Source of the DNA: Accumulibacter sp.
GTDB lineage: Bacteria; Pseudomonadota; Gammaproteobacteria; Burkholderiales; Rhodocyclaceae
Direction of reading: 5' to 3'
Length of the DNA stretch: 64,000 bases
NCBI GenBank assembly: GCA_024235715.1
Contig: JACKLW010000006.1
Coordinates: 372,001 to 436,000 of the forward strand
Position numbers and translations under genes: made by a program. A model generated the notes under the pieces. The model did no database searches. It saw nothing but the letters and a program-made list of their open reading frames with translations, and was not told the DNA's origin. Positions 9,134-18,474 of the stretch are shown here, piece after piece. Position 1 is the first letter of the stretch. Every line of letters starts with the position of its first letter.

Positions 9134-10023
9134 CGTTTCCCGCCATCGCCATCGAAAGCCTGGAAAAACGCTACCGGAAGGGCTGGCGGTCGTCGCCGGT
9201 TGCCGCGCTCGCGGGGGTGTCGCTGACCGTCGAGCCGGGTGAAGCGTTTGGTTTCATCGGTGCCAATGGTGCCGGCAAGACGACGACGATCAAGATACTG
9301 ATGGGTCTGATCCGGGCGACGAAAGGGAGCGCGCGCATTTTCGGAACCTCGGTGGCCTTGCCGGCTGCTCGACGGGGCCTCGGCTATGTTCCGGAGAATC
9401 CCTATCTCTACGACTACCTGACACCGCTCGAACTGCTGCTGATGGGTTTGCGGCTGCATCGCGTCAAGATCGCCGGCCCGGAAAAGCACTGCGTGGACTG
9501 GCTGGAGCGCCTGGGCCTGGCGCAGGTGGCGCGGAAGACGATCCGCTCCTTCTCCAAGGGCATGACACAGCGGGTGGCGATTGCGCAGGCCCTGTGCATC
9601 AATCCGCGCCTGTTGATTCTCGACGAGCCCCTGTCGGGACTGGACCCGATCGGTCGCCGCGACGTGGTCGATATCCTTTCCGACTACAAGCGTGCCGGTG
9701 GTGCCCTGTTCCTGACTTCGCACGTCCTGCACGACGTCGAACGGCTCGCTGATCGCTTCGGCCTGATCCATGAAGGCGTGCTGCGTGCCGTGCGCTCGCC
9801 TGCGGAGCTGACCGGCGATCAGGAGACGGTCCTGGTTCGCTCCCTGGGAAATGCACCCGTCGATGGGATGCGCGAGGATTTCGCCGGGCGCTGGATCGGC
9901 GAAGTCTCGCGCGTCGATCTCTGGTCGCGTCTCGACGCCTTGCAGACGGCCGGGCATGTCTTGCTGGAAGTCCGTCCGACACTCTCACTGGAAGTGGCGT
10001 TCATGCGCGCCGTCGGCCAGTAG
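9130..10023 (+). CDS. ABC transporter ATP-binding protein, PilH-like
   Basis: The 297-residue ATPase has Walker A GANGAGKTT (about residues 43-51), a signature FSKGMTQRVA (about 140-149) in place of canonical LSGGQ, Walker B LLILDEPLSGLDP (about 157-169) and the switch histidine in TSHVLHD. It starts with GTG overlapping the previous stop (GTGA) and has a typical GXXGXGKTT-type CcmA/NosF-like ABC-2 subunit layout with a C-terminal extension of about 70 residues. It powers the permease encoded at 7491. PilH of the Myxococcus pilGHI set is the closest functional parallel; the transported substrate is not known from sequence. Confidence 0.88.
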   Translation: MTFPAIAIESLEKRYRKGWRSSPVAALAGVSLTVEPGEAFGFIGANGAGKTTTIKILMGLIRATKGSARIFGTSVALPAARRGLGYVPENPYLYDYLTPLELLLMGLRLHRVKIAGPEKHCVDWLERLGLAQVARKTIRSFSKGMTQRVAIAQALCINPRLLILDEPLSGLDPIGRRDVVDILSDYKRAGGALFLTSHVLHDVERLADRFGLIHEGVLRAVRSPAELTGDQETVLVRSLGNAPVDGMREDFAGRWIGEVSRVDLWSRLDALQTAGHVLLEVRPTLSLEVAFMRAVGQ

Positions 10024-10093
10024 CATCCCGCGCCTGTGCCGGTGCCTGCACGAACCGTTCCGGCCCTGATCAATTGAAAGAACTGTCGAGACA

Positions 10094-12061
10094 ATGAAGA
10101 CTTCCCGCAAGAAACAGCGCCCGGGGACCGCGAAGCGGGCGCGACTCGATCCTGAATGCCTGGCACTGATGCGTCTGGTCGATTCCGGCAGCTACGTCGA
10201 TGCCGAAGCCGCAGCACGACGCATCCTCGGCGGCCGCCCGACACATTCTCTGGCATTGAAAGCCGTGGGCTTTGCCCTGATTGGCCAGGGCCGGTACGAC
10301 GAGGCGCTGCCGATCGTCAGCCATTCCATCGAACGTCATCCTGACGACCCGGAGTTGCACAACAACCTCGGGATCGTTCTTTCGTCGTTGATGCGCTGGG
10401 ACGAATCGATCAGCTGCTTTGCGCGCTCGATCGCGCTCAAGGCCGATGATCCGGAGGTGTTGAAGAACTACGGTGTTGCCCTGTCGAGAATGCACAGGTT
10501 CGACGAGGCAGTGCCCTATTTCCTGAAGGCCATCGACTGCCATCCGGGTGACTACCTGGAAGCGATCGAGCAGCTCGCCGGTGCCCTGCTCAGCAGCAAC
10601 CGCAACGACGAAGCCTGGGTCTGTCTCAACGAACTGTGGAAGAACGATCCGGACAATGCTGCCATCCTGTCGCAATTGCTTTGTGCCAGCCTCAAGCGTT
10701 GCGACTGGACAGACCTTGAAGCGCGGCTGCTCGGCCTCAGGTCGCTGTCCGCGGATTACGCTGCGCTGACCGACAACCCCTTCGTCACCTTGTCGTTCCC
10801 GTCGGTGACTGCCGCCGAGCAACTGCGCGTGGCAGCGAATTTCGCACGCCGCAGCATTCCGCCGGGCGTACTCGAGGCGGTCGACCCCGAATGGCCGGGC
10901 GACGAGGGGGAACAGTCGGCCGCGAGGCGTTTGCGGATCGGCTATCTGTCTGCGGATTATCGCAACCACCCGGTCGGCCTGATCCTGCCGCAGGTCATCG
11001 AGCTGCACGACCGCTCCCGGGTCGAGATCTTTGCCTATTCGATGGGCATCGATGACCAGAGTGACATCCGCAAACGCCTGGCTGCCGCCTTCGATCAGTT
11101 CGTCGATCTGTTCGACTGCAGCGTGCGCGAGACGGCGCAGCGCATCCGCGCTGACCGGATCGACATCCTGGTCGATCTGCATGGCTGGACGACCGACGGG
11201 CGACCGGAGGCCCTGGCGCTTCGCTGTGCCCCGGTGCAGGTGAACTGGCTCGGCTACGCGGGCACTCTCGGGCACCGGAAACTGGCCGACTATCTGCTCG
11301 GCGACCCGGTGGTCACGCCGCTCGAGGAACAGGCCTGTTACACCGAGACGCTGGTGCATCTGCCGAACTGCTACCTGCCTGCCGACAGCAGCACGGAGCT
11401 GGGCTGTCGACCGGCGCGCCGCGACGCCGGCCTGCCCGAGGAGGGCTTCGTTTTCTGTTCGTTCAACAACAGCTACAAGTTCAACCCGCAGGTGTTCGAC
11501 CTCTGGTGCCGGCTGCTGTGCGAGTTGCCGGCAAGCTGCCTGTGGCTGAGCCAGCCGGGCGGCTCAGCGGGGGAGCGCTTGCGCGAGGAAGTCCGTGCGC
11601 GCGGCGTCGACCCCGCCAGGATCATCTTTGCTTCGCGCGTCGAATCGAGAGTTGATCATCTGTCGCGCCTGCAGCTGGCCGACCTGGCGCTCGACCCCTT
11701 CCCCTATAACTCGCACTCGTCGGGACTCGACGTGCTGTGGGCCGGCGTTCCGATGGTTGCGCTGCTTGGTGATACCTTCCCGGGACGGGTTGGCGCCAGT
11801 CTGTTGCGTGCTGCCGGCCTGGTGGAGCTGATCGCTGCTTCGCCGGAAGACTACTGTCAGCTTGCCCTGGCACTGGCGCGCGAAACGCCGCGTCTGAATA
11901 CGCTGCGCTCACGGCTGGCTGAAAACAAACGCGACTGTCCGCTGTTCGACATGTCGCGTTTCGTCCGCTCGCTGGAGGATGCGTATTTCGGGATGTGGCA
12001 AAACCATGTGCAAGGTATCGCAGGGCGGCGCCAAGCTGATCAAACACAATGCACATCTTGA
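10094..12061 (+). CDS. TPR protein O-GlcNAc-transferase family (SPINDLY-type, GT41)
   Basis: The 655-residue protein starts with tetratricopeptide repeats (about residues 15-185; clear units around NNLGIVLSSLMRWDESISC and KNYGVALSRMHRFDEAV). A linker and the GT41 catalytic region (about 275-620) follow. Catalytic-region hallmarks are RIGYLSADYRNHPVG, ILVDLHGWTTDGRPE, APVQVNWLGYAGTLG, FCSFNNSYKFNPQVF and the donor-binding stretch DPFPYNSHSSGLDVLWAGVPMV. Relatives transfer a sugar from a nucleotide donor to Ser/Thr or Asn of proteins. It is encoded 70 bases after the pilus ABC ATPase in the same direction. The neighbouring pilin ends in a Ser/Thr cluster, making that pilin or its partner a candidate acceptor. 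That link is inference; many such enzymes act on flagellins or adhesins. Confidence 0.9.
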   Translation: MKTSRKKQRPGTAKRARLDPECLALMRLVDSGSYVDAEAAARRILGGRPTHSLALKAVGFALIGQGRYDEALPIVSHSIERHPDDPELHNNLGIVLSSLMRWDESISCFARSIALKADDPEVLKNYGVALSRMHRFDEAVPYFLKAIDCHPGDYLEAIEQLAGALLSSNRNDEAWVCLNELWKNDPDNAAILSQLLCASLKRCDWTDLEARLLGLRSLSADYAALTDNPFVTLSFPSVTAAEQLRVAANFARRSIPPGVLEAVDPEWPGDEGEQSAARRLRIGYLSADYRNHPVGLILPQVIELHDRSRVEIFAYSMGIDDQSDIRKRLAAAFDQFVDLFDCSVRETAQRIRADRIDILVDLHGWTTDGRPEALALRCAPVQVNWLGYAGTLGHRKLADYLLGDPVVTPLEEQACYTETLVHLPNCYLPADSSTELGCRPARRDAGLPEEGFVFCSFNNSYKFNPQVFDLWCRLLCELPASCLWLSQPGGSAGERLREEVRARGVDPARIIFASRVESRVDHLSRLQLADLALDPFPYNSHSSGLDVLWAGVPMVALLGDTFPGRVGASLLRAAGLVELIAASPEDYCQLALALARETPRLNTLRSRLAENKRDCPLFDMSRFVRSLEDAYFGMWQNHVQGIAGRRQADQTQCTS

Positions 12062-12158
12062 CCCTTGTGAGGGAGGCCCTGCTTTGGCTGTGGAACAACA
12101 AGAGAGCCTGTTTCGGGCAGCAGCCTGAATCGCGGCCGCTTGGTCGGTCAATGCGCAA

Positions 12159-14078
12159 ATGAACGTCCCCGCCACGTCCTGCGGTCGAGTCTATTCTAGT
12201 TCCCGTTCTGCCAGCCTCATCTTGGCAACGGTTGCTGCTGTAGCGTGGATCGCAACTCATCGCTATCAGGGAATCTGGCACGACGGCGTGCTGTATGCCG
12301 GGCAAGCGATCTTTCGACTGGATCCCACTGCGTTTTCACGGGACTTGTTTTTCGCTTATGGATCACAGGACGGCTTTACGGTTTTTACCGGGATCTATGC
12401 TTTGGCGATTGCCAAAGTGGGACTGCCAACTGCTTCAGCCCTGTTGCTCGGGATGTCTCACGTGGCCTGGATTGCGGCTGCCGCTTTCTTGCTGCGGGAA
12501 CTTCTAACGGGGCTTTCGTTCTGGCTGGGGCTGGTACTTGTCGCTGTGCTTCCAGCCACCTATGGATCATCTGGCATCTTTTCTTATGGCGAAACCTTTC
12601 TTACGGCGCGTGTCTGGGCCGAACCCCCAGCGTTGCTCGCTGTTGCATTCATCCTGCGCGGCGACAGGGTCAAAGCCATTTCCAGCCTGGTATTTGCGGC
12701 GGCCATGCACCCTGTCATCGCCTTCCCGGCAGCGCTGTTCGTCTTCTTCTTCGGATTTGGCGCCCGTCAGCAGGTCGTCCTGGCTCTGTTCGGTTTCTTG
12801 AGCATGGTGGCTCTGAACCTGGCGGGAATCCCGCCCTTCGCTGGGCTCAACAAGGTCATGGATCCTCTATGGCTGAGCCTTTCCGTAGAGCGCAGCCCGT
12901 TCGTGTTTGTCAACCACTGGACACCATCCGAGCACAAGGAGGCGGGTTTTCTCGCCTTGCTGCTTTTCGGCTCTGCGCTCGTCGCCTATCCCGGAAATCG
13001 CCGTGTTTGGTGGTGTGCTCTGGCCGTATTTGCTACTGGCATCGGGATGGCTCTTCTCGCCGTGTTGTGGCCCGGCGTGCTGTTGATTCAAATGCAACCC
13101 TGGCGTGTGCTTTGGCTTGTCCGAGTTCTTGCGGTCGCCGCGGGTGTCTGTCTGGTGCAGACGACATGGTTATCCTCGCCTTACGGCCGTATCCTTCTCG
13201 GTGCGCTGTTGGTCGCTTCGCTGAATCTTGAAAATTCTGGATTCCCCTGTGCCGTCCTGCTGATCGGCCTGATAGTAGCACAGCACCGTTTCGCGCTTGA
13301 CCCCCGGCTGCCGCTCTGGTTTCGTCGTGTTGCGTGGGGCGGAATAATTCTGATGGTCGGCGAAAACATCTTCTGGCGGATAATGCTTTCGTCCGTTTCA
13401 CTGGATTTTACCGAGGCAAGCCTCATCGGTCTCGGCCGAACAGATCGTCTTTTCATTGTCAACAAGGAATTCGGCTGGTTCATTACTCCCGCGCTGTTTC
13501 TTGGTGTATGGGCGCTGATGCGGCATCGGCCTGTCGTCACTCGCTGGCTGCTCGTGCTAACGAGCCTCCTCTTCATCTGGGTTGCGCTCCACTGGCAGCG
13601 CAGCATCCGCTATCAGGCGGAGGAAGACCATCTCCGTGAAACGGGATTCGCAGAACTGACCCGAATCATCCAGCCGCATCACCTTACCTACTGGGAGGGA
13701 GGGCATCCCTATCTCTGGTTCATTCTTCGTCGCGGAAGCTACGCCTCTTTTCACCAGGCCGCCGGTCTCATATTTTCTCGAGAGACAGCCATTGAGTCCT
13801 ACCGACGACTCTCGAGACTTCGGAAGCTTGGCGTTGCCGATTCGCGGTTTAGCTGGTTGCCCACGCCGACTGACGAGTCGCCTGAAATGGCCGCCAGCCT
13901 GGACGGGCTGATTCATGTGTGTCACGATCCAATTCTCGATTTCGTCGTATTGGCGGAACGGGTGGCCGGAACGACTCCGGTGAAGACTTTCAGCCTCTCT
14001 TCTTTCGCGGGCGAATTTCATCTTTATGCCTGTGCGCCTCTGCGCGCTTTCCCCGATCCCTTTCTCTCTTCGAGCTGA
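12159..14078 (+). CDS. Polytopic membrane protein, possible GT-C-type glycosyltransferase
   Basis: The 639-residue product has a short polar N-terminus and roughly 11-13 hydrophobic helices through residue 470. A soluble C-terminal domain of about 150 residues begins near WQRSIRYQAEEDH. An acidic/aromatic cluster after the first helix (YQGIWHDGVLYAGQA) is placed as in lipid-sugar-dependent GT-C enzymes, but I cannot name a family. The DNA is visibly less GC-rich than the flanking genes, suggesting separate ancestry. The stop is followed within 5 bases by the GtrA start, so the two are probably co-transcribed. Likely role: transfer or modification of a surface glycan. Function is inferred from neighbours. 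Confidence 0.6.
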   Translation: MNVPATSCGRVYSSSRSASLILATVAAVAWIATHRYQGIWHDGVLYAGQAIFRLDPTAFSRDLFFAYGSQDGFTVFTGIYALAIAKVGLPTASALLLGMSHVAWIAAAAFLLRELLTGLSFWLGLVLVAVLPATYGSSGIFSYGETFLTARVWAEPPALLAVAFILRGDRVKAISSLVFAAAMHPVIAFPAALFVFFFGFGARQQVVLALFGFLSMVALNLAGIPPFAGLNKVMDPLWLSLSVERSPFVFVNHWTPSEHKEAGFLALLLFGSALVAYPGNRRVWWCALAVFATGIGMALLAVLWPGVLLIQMQPWRVLWLVRVLAVAAGVCLVQTTWLSSPYGRILLGALLVASLNLENSGFPCAVLLIGLIVAQHRFALDPRLPLWFRRVAWGGIILMVGENIFWRIMLSSVSLDFTEASLIGLGRTDRLFIVNKEFGWFITPALFLGVWALMRHRPVVTRWLLVLTSLLFIWVALHWQRSIRYQAEEDHLRETGFAELTRIIQPHHLTYWEGGHPYLWFILRRGSYASFHQAAGLIFSRETAIESYRRLSRLRKLGVADSRFSWLPTPTDESPEMAASLDGLIHVCHDPILDFVVLAERVAGTTPVKTFSLSSFAGEFHLYACAPLRAFPDPFLSSS

Positions 14079-14082
14079 TGAG

Positions 14083-14505
14083 ATGCCCATAACGCCGCTC
14101 ATGCGTCAGTTCATCCAATACATACTGGTTGGCGGTTTGGCTTTTGTTGTCGATTTCATGGCCCTGTTCCTGCTCACGGAGAAGTTCGCACTGCACTACC
14201 TCGTCTCTGCCTCGGTCGCCTTCCTGCTTGGACTGGTGACCAACTACCTATTGTGTGTCGCGTGGATCTTTGATTATCGGGCGCTGCAGAATCAGGCACA
14301 CGAATTTGCGATTTTTTCCCTGATCGGTTTGGTCGGTCTTCTGCTCAACAGTTTGCTGATGTACGGATTTACCGATTTTCTCGGCTTCTATTACCTGCTG
14401 TCCAAGGCAGGCGCGGCAGCGCTGATCCTGTTTTTCAATTTCTTCTTCAGGCGTTTGTTGTTGTTTTCAGAAAGAAAAGAAAGAACGCGCCTGGAAACGC
14501 CATGA
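14083..14505 (+). CDS. GtrA-family small membrane flippase
   Basis: The 140-residue protein has four predicted transmembrane helices. Its N-terminus matches the family pattern (RQFIQYILVGGLAFVVDFM), and the phrase SASVAFLLGLVTNYLLCVAWIF carries the conserved N-Y. GtrA proteins are thought to flip polyprenyl-phosphate-linked glucose or arabinose for O-antigen or wall glycan decoration. They usually pair with a GT2 (GtrB type) and a large GT-C enzyme; here the candidates are the genes at 18455 and 12159 or 16459. The upstream in-frame extension to 14026 overlaps the previous gene and is unlikely, so the start at ATG 14083 is preferred. Confidence 0.9.
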   Translation: MPITPLMRQFIQYILVGGLAFVVDFMALFLLTEKFALHYLVSASVAFLLGLVTNYLLCVAWIFDYRALQNQAHEFAIFSLIGLVGLLLNSLLMYGFTDFLGFYYLLSKAGAAALILFFNFFFRRLLLFSERKERTRLETP

Positions 14506-14877
14506 ATTGTCGTCCGGCGATCGCGCTGTCTGATCGATCGGCTCGCTGGTCTGGCGACTGCCGTTTGCACGATTCCTCTCGGTGACGGGTCGCCTGTTCA
14601 ATTTGTTTGGCACTGGATCAGAGAGCAGCACCGAAAGAAGCTGTTGGCATGAACCCTGGTCCTCGGCAGACGAACGACCGAGGGCGTCTCGGTGTCGCCG
14701 GCCTCGCCTTGAAAAGCGTTGTGGCGTCGGCCCCGGCGGACTGGATGGAAATTCACTGCGTGACTGCAACCGTCATTGCCGCCGGCATTGCAATGTCATG
14801 CCGCCTTGCTTCGCTACGAATGCTCTTGTTCAACCAGTCCCAAGCGCCGATCCTCCATTCCTGTAGAAGGGTATCGA
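14506..14877. other. Intergenic region without a recognised gene
   Basis: The 372-base spacer lies between gtrA and the FAD oxidoreductase. Frames on both strands are short and show no family motif. The only clear signal is the ribosome binding site AGAAGGG at 14864-14870 for the next gene. A promoter is expected here but I see no convincing one. Confidence 0.5.
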
Positions 14878-16437
14878 ATGCAAACCGAAGAACAACCCAT
14901 CGTGATCATTGGCGGCGGTCCCGCCGGACTGACCGCCGCCCTCGAACTCACCGCGAGATCGAAGCACAAACCAATTGTGCTGGAGGCCCTCGATGACGTC
15001 GGCGGCATCTCACGAACCATTGAGTTCAAGGGAAACCGGATGGACATCGGTGGCCATCGCTTCTTCTCAAAGTCCGACTGGGTGATGGACTGGTGGCGGA
15101 AGATCATGCCGCTGCCGGCTCTCGACGGCCGTTCCGACAACTTGCTGGGCGTGGTTCCACCGGAAACCGACGTCATGCTGCTACGCAGCCGGCTTTCCCG
15201 GATCTATTTTCTGCGCCGATTCTTCGACTACCCGATTTCGCTGACCGCGCAGACCATGCAAAATCTCGGTCTCTTGCGCCTGATCAAGATCGGCTGCAGC
15301 TATGCGTGGGCGATGTGCTTTCCGCGCAGACCGGAACGTCACCTCGAGGATTTCTTTGTCAACCGGTTTGGCGGCGAACTCTACCGGACTTTTTTCAGGG
15401 ATTACACCGAGAAGGTCTGGGGCGTTCGCTGCCACGAAATCAGCCCGGAGTGGGGTGCGCAACGAATCAAGGGCCTCTCGGTAAGCAAAGCACTTGTCCA
15501 TGCGGCAAAGCGCCTCGTTCAGCCAAAGGGCGGCGATGTCGCCCAAAAAGGTGTGGAAACGAGCCTCATCGAACGTTTCCTTTATCCGAAGTTCGGCCCC
15601 GGCCAAATGTGGCGCCTGGTGGCCGACAAGGTACGGGCGGGCGGCGGCGAGGTCCGATTCGGGTGCCGCGTCACAGGCCTCCACCATGAAAACGGCCGGG
15701 TGTTGCAGGTGACTTATGTCGATTCACAGGGGCAAGCCCATGTGCTCGAGTGCGCAGCCGCGATTTCCTCGATGCCGATCAAGGAACTGATCCCTGCCCT
15801 CACGCCCGCCCCGCCGGAACCCGTCGCCCGGATTGCCGAAGGACTCGCTTACCGGGACTTTCTGACCGTCGGTTTACTGGTGAAGAAGCTGAAGCGTGGA
15901 CGTCACACCCCTCGCGGCGACGCCCGCAACCTGCTTCCCGACACCTGGATCTATATTCAGGAACCAGACGTCCGTATTGGCCGCCTCCAGATTTTCAACA
16001 ATTGGAGTCCGGCCCTGGTCCAGGACGCCGCCAATGTATGGCTCGGGCTCGAGTATTTTTGCTTTGAAAACGATGAGCTGTGGTCGCTGGATGACGAAGC
16101 CATGGGGAGACTGGCCATCGAGGAATTGGTGAAGATCGACCTCATCGACGCCGCCGATGCGCTCGACTTCCACATCGCCCGCGTCCCTAAAGCGTACCCG
16201 GCGTATTTTGGCACCTACGACCAATTCGACACGCTGCGCCGCTTTACCGATGAGATCAGGAATCTGTATCTGGTAGGCCGCAACGGCATGCACCGTTATA
16301 ACAACCAGGATCACTCCATGCTCACTGCCAAACTGGCGGTCGACGACATTCTGGCTGGTTGCGTATCCAAGGAATCAATCTGGACGGTGAACGTTGAAGA
16401 GGAATATCACGAGGAAAAAGTGGACGACGCCAAGTAA
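14878..16437 (+). CDS. FAD-dependent oxidoreductase (amine oxidase/UGM-like, COG1232 type)
   Basis: The 519-residue protein begins with a dinucleotide-binding motif, [17 protein letters not shown] (about residues 8-24), and the second FAD motif, GGISRT. Other marks are the family-like [16 protein letters not shown], a C-terminal FAD stretch [23 protein letters not shown] (about 461-483), and a [21 protein letters not shown] block. Related proteins occur in bacterial polysaccharide clusters and resemble protoporphyrinogen oxidase or UDP-galactopyranose mutase. The true substrate is unknown; acting on a sugar or polyprenyl intermediate is an inference from context. The ATG at 14878 has AGAAGGG 7 bases upstream, and an upstream in-frame extension is rejected for lack of a binding site. 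A close paralogue lies inverted at 21726-23307. Confidence 0.85.
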   Translation: MQTEEQPIVIIGGGPAGLTAALELTARSKHKPIVLEALDDVGGISRTIEFKGNRMDIGGHRFFSKSDWVMDWWRKIMPLPALDGRSDNLLGVVPPETDVMLLRSRLSRIYFLRRFFDYPISLTAQTMQNLGLLRLIKIGCSYAWAMCFPRRPERHLEDFFVNRFGGELYRTFFRDYTEKVWGVRCHEISPEWGAQRIKGLSVSKALVHAAKRLVQPKGGDVAQKGVETSLIERFLYPKFGPGQMWRLVADKVRAGGGEVRFGCRVTGLHHENGRVLQVTYVDSQGQAHVLECAAAISSMPIKELIPALTPAPPEPVARIAEGLAYRDFLTVGLLVKKLKRGRHTPRGDARNLLPDTWIYIQEPDVRIGRLQIFNNWSPALVQDAANVWLGLEYFCFENDELWSLDDEAMGRLAIEELVKIDLIDAADALDFHIARVPKAYPAYFGTYDQFDTLRRFTDEIRNLYLVGRNGMHRYNNQDHSMLTAKLAVDDILAGCVSKESIWTVNVEEEYHEEKVDDAK

Positions 16438-16458
16438 CGCGGGCGCACGCCGCGTCCA

Positions 16459-18474
16459 ATGATCCACACCCCTGGCGTTAGGGCGTTCGTTCCGCTTGCC
16501 GCCCTGTTGGCCGCGCAACTGGCGGTTGCAGGGCCTTGGGCAACGACGCTGGCCAACCTGGCGCTGCTCTGCTTCAGCCTGCCCGGCCTAGTCCTGTGCC
16601 GAGCGCGCCGGCAACGCTGGACGTGGCCTTCCGGGGTTGCCCATGCCGCGTTGGGCGCAGCGACAAACATGCTGCTCATCGTTGGGGTTGGTGCTGTCCT
16701 CGACTGGTTCGACGTCAGATTGGTTGTGGCCAGTTCGCTGGCCACAACGGGAATTGCCGCGCTCCTCGGCCGCCGATTTCCCAGCGAACGCCCGGCCGGC
16801 GCGCCGATGGCTCTGGGCGGCCCGTTCAGCGTGACGATCGTCGCGATTCTGGCGGTAACTGCCGTCCCCATGCTCGTCGCTGGCGACAGCACCGCGGAAG
16901 GCCTGATTTTCAGGGCGTACTTCAACGCCGATTACTTCAAGCATATGGGGATCGCCGGCAGCTTCTCGTCGGGCGTCTTGCCCCCCATCGACCCCTTCGG
17001 TGCCGGCACCCGATTGCACTACTACTGGTTTCAGCACCTCCTGCCAGGCACGGCGCTGGCCATCGGCGGTTTTCGCGACAGCCCACTTGGCGTCTCGCTG
17101 GCCATCGGACTGGCGCAAACGCTCGGCCTGGCCACGCTGGTTTTCGGCCTTGCCCGGCAGGCTGGCGCCAGCGCGATCGGTACCATGCTCGCCGTACTCA
17201 TCGGTGTCGCGTCGCCCTCCCTTGATGTGCTCGCCCTCTTTGGCACCAACATCGCTGACGCTGGACTCCTCTGGGACATCAATCAGGAACTGCTCGCGGC
17301 GACATCGTTGATCGGTGCGCATAGCGACGTTGCCGGAAGCAGCCTGTTTCGACTCAACCTATATGTGCCCGTTCACCAACTCGCGTTGCTCGTCTTTCTG
17401 GCCTGGCTCACGCTGCGGGCCTTTGGTTCGCTCCCTGCGCCGCTGACCACGCCGTTGATCGTCGCACTGTGCTGCATCAGTACCCTCCTCGGCGGTTTGC
17501 TCGTCGCGACCATCTGCCTGCACACGGTGGTCACGCATGGCAGGAACGCGCTGTATTGCGAGCGGGTGCTGCTTACAGCCTGTCTCATCAGCCTTGGGCT
17601 GCCGTTTCTCCTGGGCATTGTGGACCTGGGCACCTCCCATGCCCGGCTGCTGGTCGCTGCCGAAGCACTGAACCCAACTGCCTGGCAACGAGCCGCGTGG
17701 TTTCTGCCGCAGTGGCTGGCAACGTTCGGCCCCATGTTCCTGCTTCTCTTCTGGCGCGGCTGCACGCGCCCGAGCGAGGTACGCCAGATGGCATGGACCT
17801 TGGTCATTGTCGCCACCGTGTTCGCGTTCCTTGCCGAAGTACTGCCAATCAGCGCGCATCTGAGGATTGACAGCCAGTTGAAAGCGAGTTTCGCCGCATG
17901 GGTCGGCGTCGTCGTCCTGATGGCGATGCCGCTCAGCGCCATTCGCGCGCCGCAAGTCCAAGTTCTGGCTGCGGTCGGCGGCCTGTTGGCGGCTGTTTCG
18001 CTTAGCCACGAATTGCTCTGGCATACCGGCCTCACGGCTGCGCGCAGCACGCTCTCCGCCGACACGGTGCTGATCCCCTCCGACGACGCGTTGGCGATAG
18101 CCTGGATTCGCCAGCAGATCCCCGCCGGCGCGGTGCTGCAGGACTGGCCAGAGCCCGATTTTCTCAAGGGCGGCCGGGATACATGGATACCCGTGCTCGG
18201 GAATCATCCGGTACGCTACGGCTACCGCGGCACGCGCACCACTGAAACGGATATTTCCTTTGCCCGGACTCTGTTCGATCCCGACGTCTCGGCGCAGACG
18301 ATCATCGATGCGTCGCGCCACGAGATCGACTACCTCTACCTGAGCCGCAGCAAGGGCGGCGCGACGTATGCGCGCAACGTTGCCGCTTATATGCGCCTGC
18401 CGAACCTCGAACTGGTATACCAGAACGGGTCGGTGCAAATCTGGAAAATCACGAATGTCCAAGCCGTCCACTAG
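16459..18474 (+). CDS. Large polytopic membrane protein, likely GT-C-like glycosyltransferase
   Basis: The 671-residue product has about 12-14 hydrophobic segments and a soluble C-terminal part (about residues 545-671). That part contains a pattern (IAWIRQQIPAGAVLQDWPE, then YLYLSRSKGG, then YQNGSVQIWKI) common at the end of bacterial membrane sugar transferases. After the fourth or fifth helix, FNADYFKHMGIAGSFSSG and LHYYWFQHLLPG form an acidic/aromatic loop, as in DUF2298/YYY-like and other GT-C proteins. It overlaps the downstream GT2 gene by 20 bases. Joint action with that GT2, which would make the lipid-linked sugar donor, is likely but unproven. Confidence 0.65.
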   Translation: MIHTPGVRAFVPLAALLAAQLAVAGPWATTLANLALLCFSLPGLVLCRARRQRWTWPSGVAHAALGAATNMLLIVGVGAVLDWFDVRLVVASSLATTGIAALLGRRFPSERPAGAPMALGGPFSVTIVAILAVTAVPMLVAGDSTAEGLIFRAYFNADYFKHMGIAGSFSSGVLPPIDPFGAGTRLHYYWFQHLLPGTALAIGGFRDSPLGVSLAIGLAQTLGLATLVFGLARQAGASAIGTMLAVLIGVASPSLDVLALFGTNIADAGLLWDINQELLAATSLIGAHSDVAGSSLFRLNLYVPVHQLALLVFLAWLTLRAFGSLPAPLTTPLIVALCCISTLLGGLLVATICLHTVVTHGRNALYCERVLLTACLISLGLPFLLGIVDLGTSHARLLVAAEALNPTAWQRAAWFLPQWLATFGPMFLLLFWRGCTRPSEVRQMAWTLVIVATVFAFLAEVLPISAHLRIDSQLKASFAAWVGVVVLMAMPLSAIRAPQVQVLAAVGGLLAAVSLSHELLWHTGLTAARSTLSADTVLIPSDDALAIAWIRQQIPAGAVLQDWPEPDFLKGGRDTWIPVLGNHPVRYGYRGTRTTETDISFARTLFDPDVSAQTIIDASRHEIDYLYLSRSKGGATYARNVAAYMRLPNLELVYQNGSVQIWKITNVQAVH

